Assembly: GCA_041391745.1 (NCBI GenBank)
Contig: JAWKNK010000009.1
Coordinates: 1-64,000, forward strand
Source of the DNA: JAIXWP01 sp041391745
GTDB lineage: Bacteria; Bacteroidota; Bacteroidia; Flavobacteriales_D; Sanyastnellaceae
DNA: 64,000 nt
Reading direction: 5' to 3'
In this document: piece by piece, positions 51,779 through 61,143 of the stretch
Position numbering within the stretch: the stretch's first letter is position 1
Layout of the letters: every line of letters begins with the position of its first letter
Program-made: the position numbers and the translations under genes
Notes under the pieces: model-generated
What the model was told of the DNA's origin: nothing
Seen by the model: the letters and a program-made list of their open reading frames with translations, nothing else
The model's database searches: none

Positions 51779-53242
51779 TTAATAGTAGATATTTCTTCTA
51801 ACTTTTGCAACGTATTTAGCAAGACGAATAACTTGTTTGGTATAACCAAACTCGTTGTCGTACCATACATACAATACGATTCCTTTTCCATCAGGGCTCA
51901 CAATAGTAGCTTGCGAATCGAATACAGAACAACATTCGTTTCCGATGATATCTGTAGAAACCAGTTCTTCGCTGATGCTGTAGTAAATCTGATTTACTAG
52001 ATCACCATCCAAAGCCATTTTTCTAACGATCGCATTTACTTCTTCTTTCGTAGTAGCCTTATCAGTATATGCGTGAATGATTGCCAAAGATCCGTTTGGT
52101 GTTGGTACGCGAACAGCATTTGCTGTAAGCTTGTTTGCCAACTCAGGAATTACTTTGGTAACAGCTTTACCTGCTCCAGTTTCTGTAATTACCATGTTCA
52201 CCGCAGCGCTTCTTCCTCTTCTGCTCTTCTTGTGCATATTGTCCAACAAGTTTTGGTCGTTGGTATAAGCGTGAACTGTTTCAATGTGACCTTTGTCAAT
52301 TCCTAAGCTATTGTGAATAGTGAAAAGAATTGGACAAATTGCATTAGTGGTGCAACTTGCAGCAGAGAAAATGGTTTCATTTTCAATATCCAGATCTCTG
52401 TGGTTAATTCCATAAACGATGTTTGGAACTTCCTTTCCAGGAGCAGTCAATATCACTTTAGAAATACCTTTAGACTTCAAATGCTTGCTCAATCCTTCTC
52501 TGTCTTTCAATACTCCTGTGTTGTCAATCATCAAAGCGTTTTCAATTCCGAACTCGCTATAATCTACTGAAGAAGGATCATTCGTTGCAATCATGTGAAC
52601 ACGTTGTCCATTGATGATAAGCGATTTTCCATTGTAGTCTACCTCAACAGTTCCTTTGAATCTTCCGTGAACAGAATCGTTTTCGAAGAGAGCTGCTCTC
52701 TTCTTCAATGAAAGTTCGTCGTTTTCTCTAGTTACGATAGCTCTTAAACGCAATTGTTGTCCTTTACCTGCTTGCTTGATTAATTCGCGAGCAGCCAAAC
52801 GACCAATACGACCAAAACCATATAATACCACATCGCGTGGCTCAATATTGTTTCCAGCGTCCATCATGAAGTTGTTCAATCGGTCATTCAAAAACTCTTT
52901 GTGAGTTTTGTAGTGTTCACGACCGGTCAACCATTCGCTGGCTAATTTTCCGATGTCAATTTTTGCAGGTGCAAGCTCCATTTCATAAAGCTCTTTTGCA
53001 AGATCTGCAGTGTCAAAAATGCTGATTGGTTTTCCTACTACTTGTTCTGCATATTTGTGCAGTCTCAAGATTTCGGTAACACTTGTATCCACAAGGTGAT
53101 TGCGGAATAATACAAGCTCGATTGATTTGTCGAAAAGCAACTTACCTACGCTATTCGCTAGGTCAACTGCTGCCTTTTCCTGATTCACGTACACCTGCAG
53201 TTCATTGCTGTAAGTGTCTTTTGCTTGAACAGTTTGTGACAT
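51779..53242 (-). CDS. gap: Glyceraldehyde-3-phosphate dehydrogenase, long form
   Basis: 487 residues. About 135 residues of helical N-terminal extension precede the classic enzyme. NAD-binding GFGRIGRLA is at 142-150. The catalytic Cys is 297 in SAASCTTNAI, followed by HAYTNDQNLLDN and NAVRVPTPNGSLA, with the C-terminal WYDNEFGYTKQV. Reversibly oxidises glyceraldehyde-3-phosphate in glycolysis or gluconeogenesis. Long forms like this occur in Bacteroidota and some proteobacteria; the role of the extension is not known to me. It has its own promoter, separated from htrA by a terminator. Confidence 0.95.
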   Translation of the reverse strand: MSQTVQAKDTYSNELQVYVNQEKAAVDLANSVGKLLFDKSIELVLFRNHLVDTSVTEILRLHKYAEQVVGKPISIFDTADLAKELYEMELAPAKIDIGKLASEWLTGREHYKTHKEFLNDRLNNFMMDAGNNIEPRDVVLYGFGRIGRLAARELIKQAGKGQQLRLRAIVTRENDELSLKKRAALFENDSVHGRFKGTVEVDYNGKSLIINGQRVHMIATNDPSSVDYSEFGIENALMIDNTGVLKDREGLSKHLKSKGISKVILTAPGKEVPNIVYGINHRDLDIENETIFSAASCTTNAICPILFTIHNSLGIDKGHIETVHAYTNDQNLLDNMHKKSRRGRSAAVNMVITETGAGKAVTKVIPELANKLTANAVRVPTPNGSLAIIHAYTDKATTKEEVNAIVRKMALDGDLVNQIYYSISEELVSTDIIGNECCSVFDSQATIVSPDGKGIVLYVWYDNEFGYTKQVIRLAKYVAKVRRNIYY

Positions 53243-53314
53243 TAGACTTACTATTTATTTAAATAATTAATTATGAAGCAATTTCAGGGATTCATTGACC
53301 TGATTTTTGCGCCG

Positions 53315-53322
53315 CAAATGTA
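53315..53322 (-). promoter_or_regulatory. -7 box (minus strand TACATTTG) for GAPDH
   Basis: A full TAnnTTTG match. A minus-strand TTG about 23 bases upstream can serve as the -33 element. The leader would be about 70 bases. Confidence 0.55.
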
Positions 53323-53357
53323 CTACATCTAAATTGCTATAAGTGCAATTATTTCAC

Positions 53358-53391
53358 AAAAAAAAGCCCTTCAAAACTTGAAGGGCTTTTT
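53358..53391 (-). terminator. Intrinsic terminator after htrA
   Basis: Stem AGCCCTTCAA/TTGAAGGGCT with a 3-base loop. On the minus strand it is followed by eight T residues (A tract 53358-53365). It lies 20 bp after the htrA stop. Confidence 0.85.
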
Positions 53392-53411
53392 CTTTGAGGT
53401 ACACTACACTT

Positions 53412-54863
53412 TTAATTTAATGAAAACCCGTAATAGGCCTTTGTTCCATTCGGGTACACTCCTTCTAACAAAATATTACCTGATTTATTTTTCAAAAGAG
53501 ATTTTAATTGTTCAGGTGATGCAACAACATCTTTATCCACTTTCGTAATGATAAAACCTCTTTGAATTCCAATTGATTTTAATCTACCATTACCTAACTC
53601 TTCCACTTTTGCTCCACCGGTTAAATTGAGCTTGTCTTTTTCTGAAGAACTTGGCATTACAAAATTGGCTCCGAGCTCATCCATTGAAACTTCGGCTTTA
53701 GCCGTGAAATCCTCTAACTCAGCTTTTCCATCTCTATTCTTCAATGTTACGGTCACATCTTGAGATTTTTTATCTCTCCACACTGTTACACGTACTTTGT
53801 CACCAGGGCGATGCTTCGTGATTTGCTCTTGAAGTTGAGGTACATTTTTCACTACCACATCTTCTACTTTTAAAATCACATCACCTTCTTTGATACCATT
53901 ATTACCAACCCCTTCTGTAAGTGAATTGACATATACCCCACTCACTTGATCAAGACCTGCTTCCTCGGCTTGTGCCTGTGTAATGTCATTAATTCTTACG
54001 CCTATAAATGCGCGTTGAACATTTCCGAATTCTATCAAATCCTCTGCGACTTTCTTCGCGATGGATGTAGGAACGGCAAAGCTATATCCTGCATAAGCTC
54101 CAGTTCTACTGGCAATAGCCGTATTAATTCCAATCAATTCACCGCGCACATTTACTAGCGCACCACCGCTGTTACCCGGATTCACTGCAGCATCTGTTTG
54201 AATAAAAGACTCTACAGGAAAAATTTCTTCAGAGCGATTTTTTTCAGTGAGCAAATTGATATTTCTAGCTTTGGCGCTGACAATCCCTGCTGTCACAGTA
54301 CTAGTAAGTTCAAATGGATTACCCACGGCAAGTACCCACTGTCCAACTTTCACATCATCCGAATTTCCCCAATTCAAAACAGGTAAATTGTTTTCTTCAA
54401 TCTTAATCACTGCGATATCGGTTCCTGGGTCCCTACCTACTACTTTTCCTTCGTAGTTTTTATTGTTGTTGAGCGTGACAGTGAGTTTCTCAGCCCCCTC
54501 CACAACGTGATTATTGGTAATGATATATCCATCTCTGCTTATGATAACACCACTACCAGACGCCATTTGCACTTGAGGTTCCTGGTTGTATCCAAAGAAA
54601 TCAAACCACGGGTTGTAAACACTTTGAACTTTGGTCTCCGTCTTAACGTGGACTACAGCATTCACCGTTCGTTCGGCGGCACCAGTAAAATCCAATGTTG
54701 CATCTGGTAATGCAGCATATCCTGCCGTGACAACAGGAGTAGAATTACTAAAATTTGAATTTGAATCACTTTTGTTATTGTCTGCTACAAAAGTGAAAGC
54801 TCCCATGGCTACGACTCCTCCAAGGAGAGCTGAGGCGAATAGCGATACATACTTTTTCATCAT
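53412..54863 (-). CDS. htrA: Periplasmic serine protease HtrA/DegP
   Basis: 483 residues. An N-terminal membrane segment (residues 5-27) is a signal or anchor. The trypsin-like domain has the catalytic triad His 119 (NNHVVEGA), Asp 149 (GTDIAVIKI) and Ser 232 (NPGNSGGALVN). Two PDZ domains follow: one near 275-365 (AFIGVRINDITQAQAEEAGL, GVGNNGIKEGDVILKVEDVV) and a shorter one near 400-483 (RGFIITKVDKDVVASPEQLK). It degrades or chaperones misfolded envelope proteins. Either of two adjacent ATGs (54863, 54860) may be used. Confidence 0.94.
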   Translation of the reverse strand: MMKKYVSLFASALLGGVVAMGAFTFVADNNKSDSNSNFSNSTPVVTAGYAALPDATLDFTGAAERTVNAVVHVKTETKVQSVYNPWFDFFGYNQEPQVQMASGSGVIISRDGYIITNNHVVEGAEKLTVTLNNNKNYEGKVVGRDPGTDIAVIKIEENNLPVLNWGNSDDVKVGQWVLAVGNPFELTSTVTAGIVSAKARNINLLTEKNRSEEIFPVESFIQTDAAVNPGNSGGALVNVRGELIGINTAIASRTGAYAGYSFAVPTSIAKKVAEDLIEFGNVQRAFIGVRINDITQAQAEEAGLDQVSGVYVNSLTEGVGNNGIKEGDVILKVEDVVVKNVPQLQEQITKHRPGDKVRVTVWRDKKSQDVTVTLKNRDGKAELEDFTAKAEVSMDELGANFVMPSSSEKDKLNLTGGAKVEELGNGRLKSIGIQRGFIITKVDKDVVASPEQLKSLLKNKSGNILLEGVYPNGTKAYYGFSLN

Positions 54864-54893
54864 AATCTTCTTTTAATTGAGCTTATATAAGCC

Positions 54894-54901
54894 CAAAGTT
54901 A
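54894..54901 (-). promoter_or_regulatory. -7 box (minus strand TAACTTTG) for htrA
   Basis: A full TAnnTTTG match on the minus strand, 30 bases before the start at 54863. No sign of a sigma-E type stress promoter was seen. Confidence 0.5.
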
Positions 54902-54975
54902 ACAATCGATCTTGAAATAAATTGCGATTCTCAATCTTAAGTTTTGTTAAGCCTGGCGCGGGAAAGATTAAATAA

Positions 54976-55009
54976 TTTGTTAAACAAAAAAGATTTAAGA
55001 GTACGTTTG
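54976..55009 (+). promoter_or_regulatory. Promoter with -33 TTTG and -7 TACGTTTG for the DUF4249 gene
   Basis: TTTG at 54976-54979, 22-base spacer, then TACGTTTG at 55002-55009: both elements match the Bacteroidota consensus. Only 4 bases separate the -7 box from ATG 55014, so the transcript should have almost no leader. Confidence 0.65.
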
Positions 55010-55013
55010 CATC

Positions 55014-56009
55014 ATGAAAACTAGACTTAGATATTTCACAGTATTTTTTTCGATAGCACTCGGCTTTATTTTCATTGGTTGTGAAAAAGAAATTACGGTT
55101 GATTTACCAGCGACGGAACCAAAAATCGTGGTAGAAGGTTCTATCGAACAAGGTCAGCCTCCAATCATTTTACTCACCTATTCACAAGGCTATTTTGAAC
55201 CAACTGATCTAAGTTCACTTTCCAGCTTCTTTGTTCACGACGCTGAAGTTACACTGAGTAATGGGACATTAACAGAATCTCTTATTGAAATTTGCACTTC
55301 AGATTTGACTCCAGAGCAACTGGAATTGGTATCTGGAATTATCGGGTTTACTCCAGAGGAGCTAGCACAATATCAAATATGTGTATACACTACGCTAAAC
55401 CCAGATCTATGGGGTGAAGAAGGTAAAGTATATGATTTGACCGTTGTGAAAGATCAGCACTCCCTTCACTCTAGCACCAAAATAAATCAGATTGTTGCTT
55501 TAGATAGTTTGTGGTTCAAAATTCCAAATGAAGATCCAGGTGATAGTCTGGGCTTTATTTTCAGTATTCTTACAGATCCTGACACATCTGGCAATGCCTA
55601 TCGATGGTATGCGAAACGTATTAATCATTATCCAGCATGGGCCCCACAAGGGCTTGCTGGTCAGCAAAAAGACGACAACTTTATAGCACCTCTTGGCTCG
55701 GTGAGCGACGACGCTTTTTTCAACGGACTTCAGTTTGAATTTGGATACATCAGAGGCACGGGGCCCAACCCTTCGAAGTTTGACGATTTAAATGAAGAAA
55801 GAGGCTTCTTCAAAAGAGGAGATACAATTGTAGTTAAGGGCTGTTCTATAGATTTGAAAGCATACCAGTTCATTCTGAGTTACGAAAGTCAAATTGCGAA
55901 TCAAGGAAGTCCGTTCTCCATTCCGTACAACTTACAATCTAATGTAGAAGGCGGATTAGGTGCCTTTATTGGGTATGCGGCTTACTACGACACCTTGATT
56001 TGTCAATAA
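55014..56009 (+). CDS. DUF4249 family lipoprotein
   Basis: 331 residues. Signal with lipobox (FIFIGC, Cys about 23) and the family start EKEITVDLPATEPKIVVEGS IEQGQPP, typical of DUF4249. The domain is beta-rich (PIILLTYSQGYFEP, RWYAKRINHYPAWAPQG, QFILSYESQIANQGSPFSIP). In other Bacteroidota this gene usually follows a TonB-dependent receptor and the protein is a surface partner of it; no receptor is present in this window, so it is solitary. It is probably exposed on the outer membrane. Confidence 0.9.
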   Translation: MKTRLRYFTVFFSIALGFIFIGCEKEITVDLPATEPKIVVEGSIEQGQPPIILLTYSQGYFEPTDLSSLSSFFVHDAEVTLSNGTLTESLIEICTSDLTPEQLELVSGIIGFTPEELAQYQICVYTTLNPDLWGEEGKVYDLTVVKDQHSLHSSTKINQIVALDSLWFKIPNEDPGDSLGFIFSILTDPDTSGNAYRWYAKRINHYPAWAPQGLAGQQKDDNFIAPLGSVSDDAFFNGLQFEFGYIRGTGPNPSKFDDLNEERGFFKRGDTIVVKGCSIDLKAYQFILSYESQIANQGSPFSIPYNLQSNVEGGLGAFIGYAAYYDTLICQ

Positions 56010-56047
56010 CGTGACCACTGTCACTCTACTACTTTTATGAGTACGTC

Positions 56048-56055
56048 TATCTTTG
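56048..56055 (+). promoter_or_regulatory. -7 box TATCTTTG for the DUF983 gene
   Basis: A full TAnnTTTG match with exactly 4 bases (TAGC) before ATG 56060. No strong -33 TTTG at the usual distance. Confidence 0.5.
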
Positions 56056-56059
56056 TAGC

Positions 56060-56485
56060 ATGTCACAAAAGAAAAAAAAATCCCTTGTTTGGTCGATGAT
56101 GACATTTCAATGTCCTCATTGTCGTGAAGCTAATATGTATGAAAATCCTAATACTTATTCATTAAGCAAATTAGGAACAAACAAGAAGGTTTGTGACAAC
56201 TGTGGCACTGACTTGCAACCTGAACCTGGTTTTTATTTCGGTGCAGCCTACGTAAGTTGGGCCTTAACTGTGGCTCAATGGGTTGCTGTGCTTGTTGCAT
56301 TAAAGACATTTGACGCACTAGGATGGATTGAATTCACATTCTATACTCATCCTGTTACTTTCCTATTAACAGGAATTATTGTCAGTTTAGTGCTCTTCCC
56401 ATACATGTTTCGCCTTTCTAGATCAATCTGGGCCCACTTCTTCATTAAGCCTATAGAAGAGGAAGAATTAGAAATTGAAGAATAA
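56060..56485 (+). CDS. DUF983 family membrane protein with zinc ribbon
   Basis: 141 residues. An N-terminal zinc ribbon (CPHC near 19-22, CDNCG near 45-49) is followed by two membrane helices (AAYVSWALTVAQWVAVLVAL and FLLTGIIVSLVLFPYMF), the GFYFGAAYVS motif between, and a very acidic tail (EEEELEIEE). DUF983 genes are often near respiratory oxidase genes in other phyla; none is here. Function unknown. Confidence 0.9.
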   Translation: MSQKKKKSLVWSMMTFQCPHCREANMYENPNTYSLSKLGTNKKVCDNCGTDLQPEPGFYFGAAYVSWALTVAQWVAVLVALKTFDALGWIEFTFYTHPVTFLLTGIIVSLVLFPYMFRLSRSIWAHFFIKPIEEEELEIEE

Positions 56486-56535
56486 TTTCTCTTTGATTTA
56501 ATGTTTGTTTGGTAGGGAATTAAGAATAGTAGGGG

Positions 56536-56543
56536 TACTTTTG
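56536..56543 (+). promoter_or_regulatory. -7 box TACTTTTG for the LTD/Ig-like surface protein gene
   Basis: A full TAnnTTTG match, 15 bases before ATG 56559. A TTTG about 25 bases upstream (56507-56510) is a possible -33. Confidence 0.55.
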
Positions 56544-56558
56544 CCGCCTAATTGCATC

Positions 56559-59324
56559 ATGGTGAGAATTCTTGCGGGTCTATTCATGTTTTTCTTTATT
56601 CTGCTTTCTAACGCGGGTATTTCTCAGTGCATTGTAATTAATGAAGTACTAATCGACGGTGCAGGAGGTTGCGATGGAAGCTGTTCTCCCAATACTGAGG
56701 AATGGGTTGAGCTTTATAACACTTGTTCCACTCCAGTTAATATAGGGTGCTATGTATTAGGTGATGGTGACTGGAGTGTGCGGATTCCTACCAATACTAT
56801 AATTCCAGCTTATGGATTCTATACAATTGGAAGCAACAATTCTGGTATTCCAATAAATCTAAATATAGGTACTTGTGTATGCGCAGAAGGTGGATCACAA
56901 ATAGGTGTATTCACGAATGGTTCTGAACAGCTCGTATTGCTTAATAGTTCCGGCGTGGTTGAAAATGCTGTGATTTGGGGTGGCGGACAATTGCCTGCCA
57001 ACATTTCAAATACTGATGCAGGATGTGGAAATATCAATCAAACTTTTACTGCTGCTAATATTGGAATTTTTGATGTGATACCTCTCGATGCGAACGATGG
57101 AGGATGCAGCTATGCGAGAACGTGCGATGGAGCTTCAGATTGGGAAATGAGATGTGGTTCAGAAATTTCAGGGCAGTCGACGAATGGACAACCCGTGCTT
57201 GTTGACTTCGATGCTACTTCATCAAGCATTTGCACAGGTGAATGTATCGATTTTACAGATCTTTCAGAAGGTGACCCTCAAAATTGGGATTGGCAATTTG
57301 AAGGGGCCACCACTTCTACAAGTACTAACGAGACTCCTTCTAACATTTGTTATTCTAGTGCCGGAACTTTTGATGTAACGCTGACGATTACCACAGCTTG
57401 CGGAGTATTCACTTATACAGCACCGGATTTCATCACAGTAACGAACCCTGCGACACCCATAATCTCAGCTGATGTAAACAATATTTGCGAAGGCGAAATT
57501 GCGTCCTTAAGCACTACTTCAACGGGAAGCCTTCAATGGTATTTGAACAATGCGCCAATCAATGGCGCTACTTCTAGTTCATATGCAGCCACTGAAAGTG
57601 GAGATTACACTTTAGTAGCAGGCTCTGGAAATTGTACGAGTGAATCAAATTCGATTACCATCAATGTGACCGCTTTTGATGCACCAGTTATATCTCCAAA
57701 TGGAACAATTTCAATTTGTGCGGGAGAAACAGTAGATCTCACGATAAATCAGGCATATGCCAATATGCAATGGTTCGATGCTTCAGGAAGTTTGTTAAAT
57801 GAGAATGGACAAGATTTACAAGTGTCCGCTTCTGGTAATTACTATTGTGAAGTTTCGGAAAACGGTTGTTCAGCTATTTCGAATAGCGTGCAAATCGAAG
57901 TATATGATATGCCTCAAGGAACAATCAATCCCTTAGGGCCACTCATCATTTGCCCGGGAAGTAGCGTACACTTGGAGTTAACGGGAGACTACACCACTCT
58001 CGATTGGACCTTGGATGGCGCCAATATCTCTACAAACACAAGTTCTATCGAAGCAAGTGAAGCGGGAGAATATCAGGCAACTTTACACAATGAAATAGGA
58101 TGTTCATTCCAAACCAATGTTGTGATTGTTGACTTCAGTGAAGTACAAAATGTTGACATAAGTTTCTTGGACGGATATGAAGTTATTTGTCCTGATGCCA
58201 CAGCTACTATTATAGCAAGTGATGGTTTCGCTGCGTACAATTGGATATTAAACGGAAACTCCGTGTCAAATGCGCAATCCTTGGTGGTAGACACCCAAGG
58301 TACGTTTGATGTCGAAGCTACAGACAGCAATGGATGCATAGCAGAAGCGAGCATTACAATTACACAAAGCGCGCTTCCAAATTCTGTAATCAATCCCAAT
58401 TCAGATATTGAAACATGTTTGGAAAATTACGAGCTGTCTGTAATTGCAGGCAATAGTTATCAATGGTACTTCAACGGTAATTCCATTCTTGGAGAAACTA
58501 ATAATGCTTTTAGCGCAGCTGAAAGTGGAGTTTATTATGTAGTAGCTACAAATCAATACGGGTGCAGTGCAGTAAGCAATGAGATTGAAATCAACTTTAT
58601 CGAACCAGTCGCATTTACCATAGAAACTCCTGAAATTACATGCGAAGGCAACACTGTAACCTTAGAAGTTCTGGGCAATCCAATTGATGTTCTGTGGAAC
58701 ACAGGCGCTACTACCAATACTATCAACATATCAATGAGCGGTGTGTATTCTGCTTTAGCTACTTTTAGCAATAACTGCACTAGCGAGAGCAGCACGGAGT
58801 ATATTTTTTCTTCTACTCCATTCCTTGATTATAATGTTGTGCAACAAGCAAAGTGTTTTGAAGGAGCCATCCTCACGCTGGAAACTAATGGAACCTTGGA
58901 TTGGAATTTACCAGAAGTTTCTGTGAATGCTGACTCTACTCAAATGGTAGTAGATATTATAAAAGATAAAACTCTTCGAGTAACCTCAACAATTAATGAT
59001 TGCTCAACAACAGAACTTATAGAATTGATTGTAGACTGTTCGTCGTTATATATTCCCAATGCTTTTACACCAAACCAAGACGGCACGAATGACTATTTCC
59101 AAGTAGTAGGAGAAGGCATTGCTGAATTTGAAATCATTGTGTACAATAGATGGGGAGCTGAGGTGTATAGAAGCAACAACTTAGACAACAAGTGGGACGG
59201 AGGCTTCGATGCTTATTATGTTCCAGATGGAGTCTATTACTATATCGTAAAGGCGCTGGATATGCATGGCCAGCCCGTGTTGAACGATATTGATCAACTG
59301 GGTACGATAACTATTCTAAGATAA
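56559..59324 (+). CDS. Surface protein with lamin-tail, PKD and Ig-like repeats and a T9SS type B sorting domain
   Basis: 921 residues. Signal peptide (residues 1-21, ending AGISQ), then a lamin-tail domain (CIVINEVLIDGAGGC, EEWVELYNTCSTPVNIGCYV, GFYTIGSNNSG) to about 170. A PKD-like domain is near 210-300 (SICTGECIDFTDLSEGDPQN). About five Ig-like repeats follow, each with an LQWYLN- or YQWYFN-type Trp and an AxESGDY/ASEAGEY end. The last 90 residues are a type B tail: YIPNAFTPNQDGTNDYFQVV, IIVYNRWGAEVYRS, NKWDGGFDAYYVPDGVYYYI. Surface adhesin or matrix protein; no PorP/SprF partner is adjacent. Confidence 0.9.
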   Translation: MVRILAGLFMFFFILLSNAGISQCIVINEVLIDGAGGCDGSCSPNTEEWVELYNTCSTPVNIGCYVLGDGDWSVRIPTNTIIPAYGFYTIGSNNSGIPINLNIGTCVCAEGGSQIGVFTNGSEQLVLLNSSGVVENAVIWGGGQLPANISNTDAGCGNINQTFTAANIGIFDVIPLDANDGGCSYARTCDGASDWEMRCGSEISGQSTNGQPVLVDFDATSSSICTGECIDFTDLSEGDPQNWDWQFEGATTSTSTNETPSNICYSSAGTFDVTLTITTACGVFTYTAPDFITVTNPATPIISADVNNICEGEIASLSTTSTGSLQWYLNNAPINGATSSSYAATESGDYTLVAGSGNCTSESNSITINVTAFDAPVISPNGTISICAGETVDLTINQAYANMQWFDASGSLLNENGQDLQVSASGNYYCEVSENGCSAISNSVQIEVYDMPQGTINPLGPLIICPGSSVHLELTGDYTTLDWTLDGANISTNTSSIEASEAGEYQATLHNEIGCSFQTNVVIVDFSEVQNVDISFLDGYEVICPDATATIIASDGFAAYNWILNGNSVSNAQSLVVDTQGTFDVEATDSNGCIAEASITITQSALPNSVINPNSDIETCLENYELSVIAGNSYQWYFNGNSILGETNNAFSAAESGVYYVVATNQYGCSAVSNEIEINFIEPVAFTIETPEITCEGNTVTLEVLGNPIDVLWNTGATTNTINISMSGVYSALATFSNNCTSESSTEYIFSSTPFLDYNVVQQAKCFEGAILTLETNGTLDWNLPEVSVNADSTQMVVDIIKDKTLRVTSTINDCSTTELIELIVDCSSLYIPNAFTPNQDGTNDYFQVVGEGIAEFEIIVYNRWGAEVYRSNNLDNKWDGGFDAYYVPDGVYYYIVKALDMHGQPVLNDIDQLGTITILR

Positions 59325-61139
59325 TCAATTGAAATTTTGCATCTCAACGAGCGCCTTGTAAACACCGTTCAATTGAAGCAACTCATCATGTGTTCCTTGC
59401 TCCGCAATTTCTCCATTTTGAATTACAACAATCAAGTCCGCTTTTTGAATGGTACTCAATCGGTGAGCAATCACAAGTGATGTTCTATTCTCCATCAATT
59501 TATTGATGGCCTCTTGAACTAATTTTTCACTGTGCGTATCTAATGCTGAAGTTGCTTCATCTAAAATTAGAATTGGCGGATTTTTAAATATTGCACGAGC
59601 AATAGCGAGTCTCTGCTTTTGACCACCACTCAATTTATTTCCACCTTCACCTACTACAAAATCATATTGACCTTCAAGCTTTGTAATGAACTCCTCCGCA
59701 TTGGCAATTTTTGCAGCGGCCACCGCGCGTTCCATTTGCGTTCCCGTAGATCCTAGACTGATATTATTTTTTACACTTTCATTGAACAGAATGCTATCTT
59801 GAGAAACAAATCCCATCTGCTTTCTAATTGAACCCGAAGTGTAATCCTTCAATGAAACATTATCTATTAAAATCTCACCAGATGTTGTATCGTAGAAGCG
59901 TGCAAGTAAAGATGCAATCGTAGATTTACCTCCACCACTTGGTCCGACAAGTGCGACAGTCTGTCCTTTCTTTATCGTTAAATTGATACCTTTCAAAACC
60001 TCCTTATCCGCGTATCCAAACTTCACATTTTTAAATTCAATCTGATGATTGAATTCGACCAACTCTTGAGCGTCTGTTTTGTCGGTTACGGTTTCTTCGG
60101 CGTCCAATATTTCATTAACACGTTCGAGAGAAACATAGCCTTTATTGATTTTAAAAACGGCATCAGAAAGTGTTCGTGCAGGAGGAATAATTTGTGAGAA
60201 TACCAACAAATAAAGAATCAAAAGTTCTCCAGCCAAATCACCTTTAATAACGATACTTCCACCGAAATAGAGAAGTACAGAAATAACAGTAAGAGCGATA
60301 AACTCACTCATTGGTGAGCTCAAATATTCTCGCTTATAAAGCTTGTGCATTAATCGAAAGAAGAAATCATTATTTCTATCAAAGCGTTGCTTGAATTGTT
60401 TTTCAGCATTAAAAACTTTAATGATTCTCATTCCCACGAGTGTCTCGTCGATAATTGAAACCAAATCGCTCAAACTGCCCTTTCCACGCTTTGCTGCATT
60501 CTTCAAGCTTTTCGCAATTACTGAAATGAGAAATCCACTGATGGGTAAAAAGATGAATGCGAATAAAGTCAATTTCCAACTCATCAACAGCAATGTGACC
60601 AAGCTGGCAATGATCATAATTGGTGACTTAATCACAGCTTCGATTGTCCCAATGATGGAAAATTCTATTTCCATCAAGTCGTTGGTCATTCGAGAAATGA
60701 TGTCTCCTTTTCTTTCATTAGAAAAATAAGACATAGAAAGACGAAGCATTTTCGCGTACAATTTCTCTCTTAGGTCTCGGCTCACAGAAGTTCGGATATA
60801 AGCGATACTTAGCATGCCAATGTAGGCGACAAAATTTTTCAGCAAAGCCAAAACGACAATCATCACGCACATCCAAAAAAGCGCAGAACCTTGGCCGTTC
60901 GCTTCGATATATTCACTCAACCAAACGTTGGTATTGTACCACACCCAATCGATTTTACCAGCATCCGCGCCTGGTGCAACTGGAGCCTCATCCGTACGAA
61001 ATAATATTCTCAGAAATGGAACAATAGCGGCAAAGGTAAAAAGCGAAAAAAGCGCGTTAAGAACATTAAAAATTAAGTTCGAAACGAGCGCACCTTTGTA
61101 CCCGCTAACCAGTCCGAATATTTCTCTGAATTTTTTCAT
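59325..61139 (-). CDS. ABC transporter, fused permease and ATPase (MsbA-like exporter)
   Basis: 604 residues: six membrane helices in the first 310 residues (type IV exporter fold), then an ATPase with Walker A VALVGPSGGGKSTIASLLA, Q-loop QMGFVSQDSILFN, signature LSGGQKQRLAIARAI, Walker B PILILDEATSALD and switch His in SLVIAHRLSTI. It works as a homodimer in the inner membrane, likely flipping lipid or exporting a hydrophobic substrate; MsbA function is possible but not proven. It begins 4 bp after the purB stop, so it is co-transcribed. Confidence 0.92.
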   Translation of the reverse strand: MKKFREIFGLVSGYKGALVSNLIFNVLNALFSLFTFAAIVPFLRILFRTDEAPVAPGADAGKIDWVWYNTNVWLSEYIEANGQGSALFWMCVMIVVLALLKNFVAYIGMLSIAYIRTSVSRDLREKLYAKMLRLSMSYFSNERKGDIISRMTNDLMEIEFSIIGTIEAVIKSPIMIIASLVTLLLMSWKLTLFAFIFLPISGFLISVIAKSLKNAAKRGKGSLSDLVSIIDETLVGMRIIKVFNAEKQFKQRFDRNNDFFFRLMHKLYKREYLSSPMSEFIALTVISVLLYFGGSIVIKGDLAGELLILYLLVFSQIIPPARTLSDAVFKINKGYVSLERVNEILDAEETVTDKTDAQELVEFNHQIEFKNVKFGYADKEVLKGINLTIKKGQTVALVGPSGGGKSTIASLLARFYDTTSGEILIDNVSLKDYTSGSIRKQMGFVSQDSILFNESVKNNISLGSTGTQMERAVAAAKIANAEEFITKLEGQYDFVVGEGGNKLSGGQKQRLAIARAIFKNPPILILDEATSALDTHSEKLVQEAINKLMENRTSLVIAHRLSTIQKADLIVVIQNGEIAEQGTHDELLQLNGVYKALVEMQNFN

Positions 61140-61143
61140 TCAA

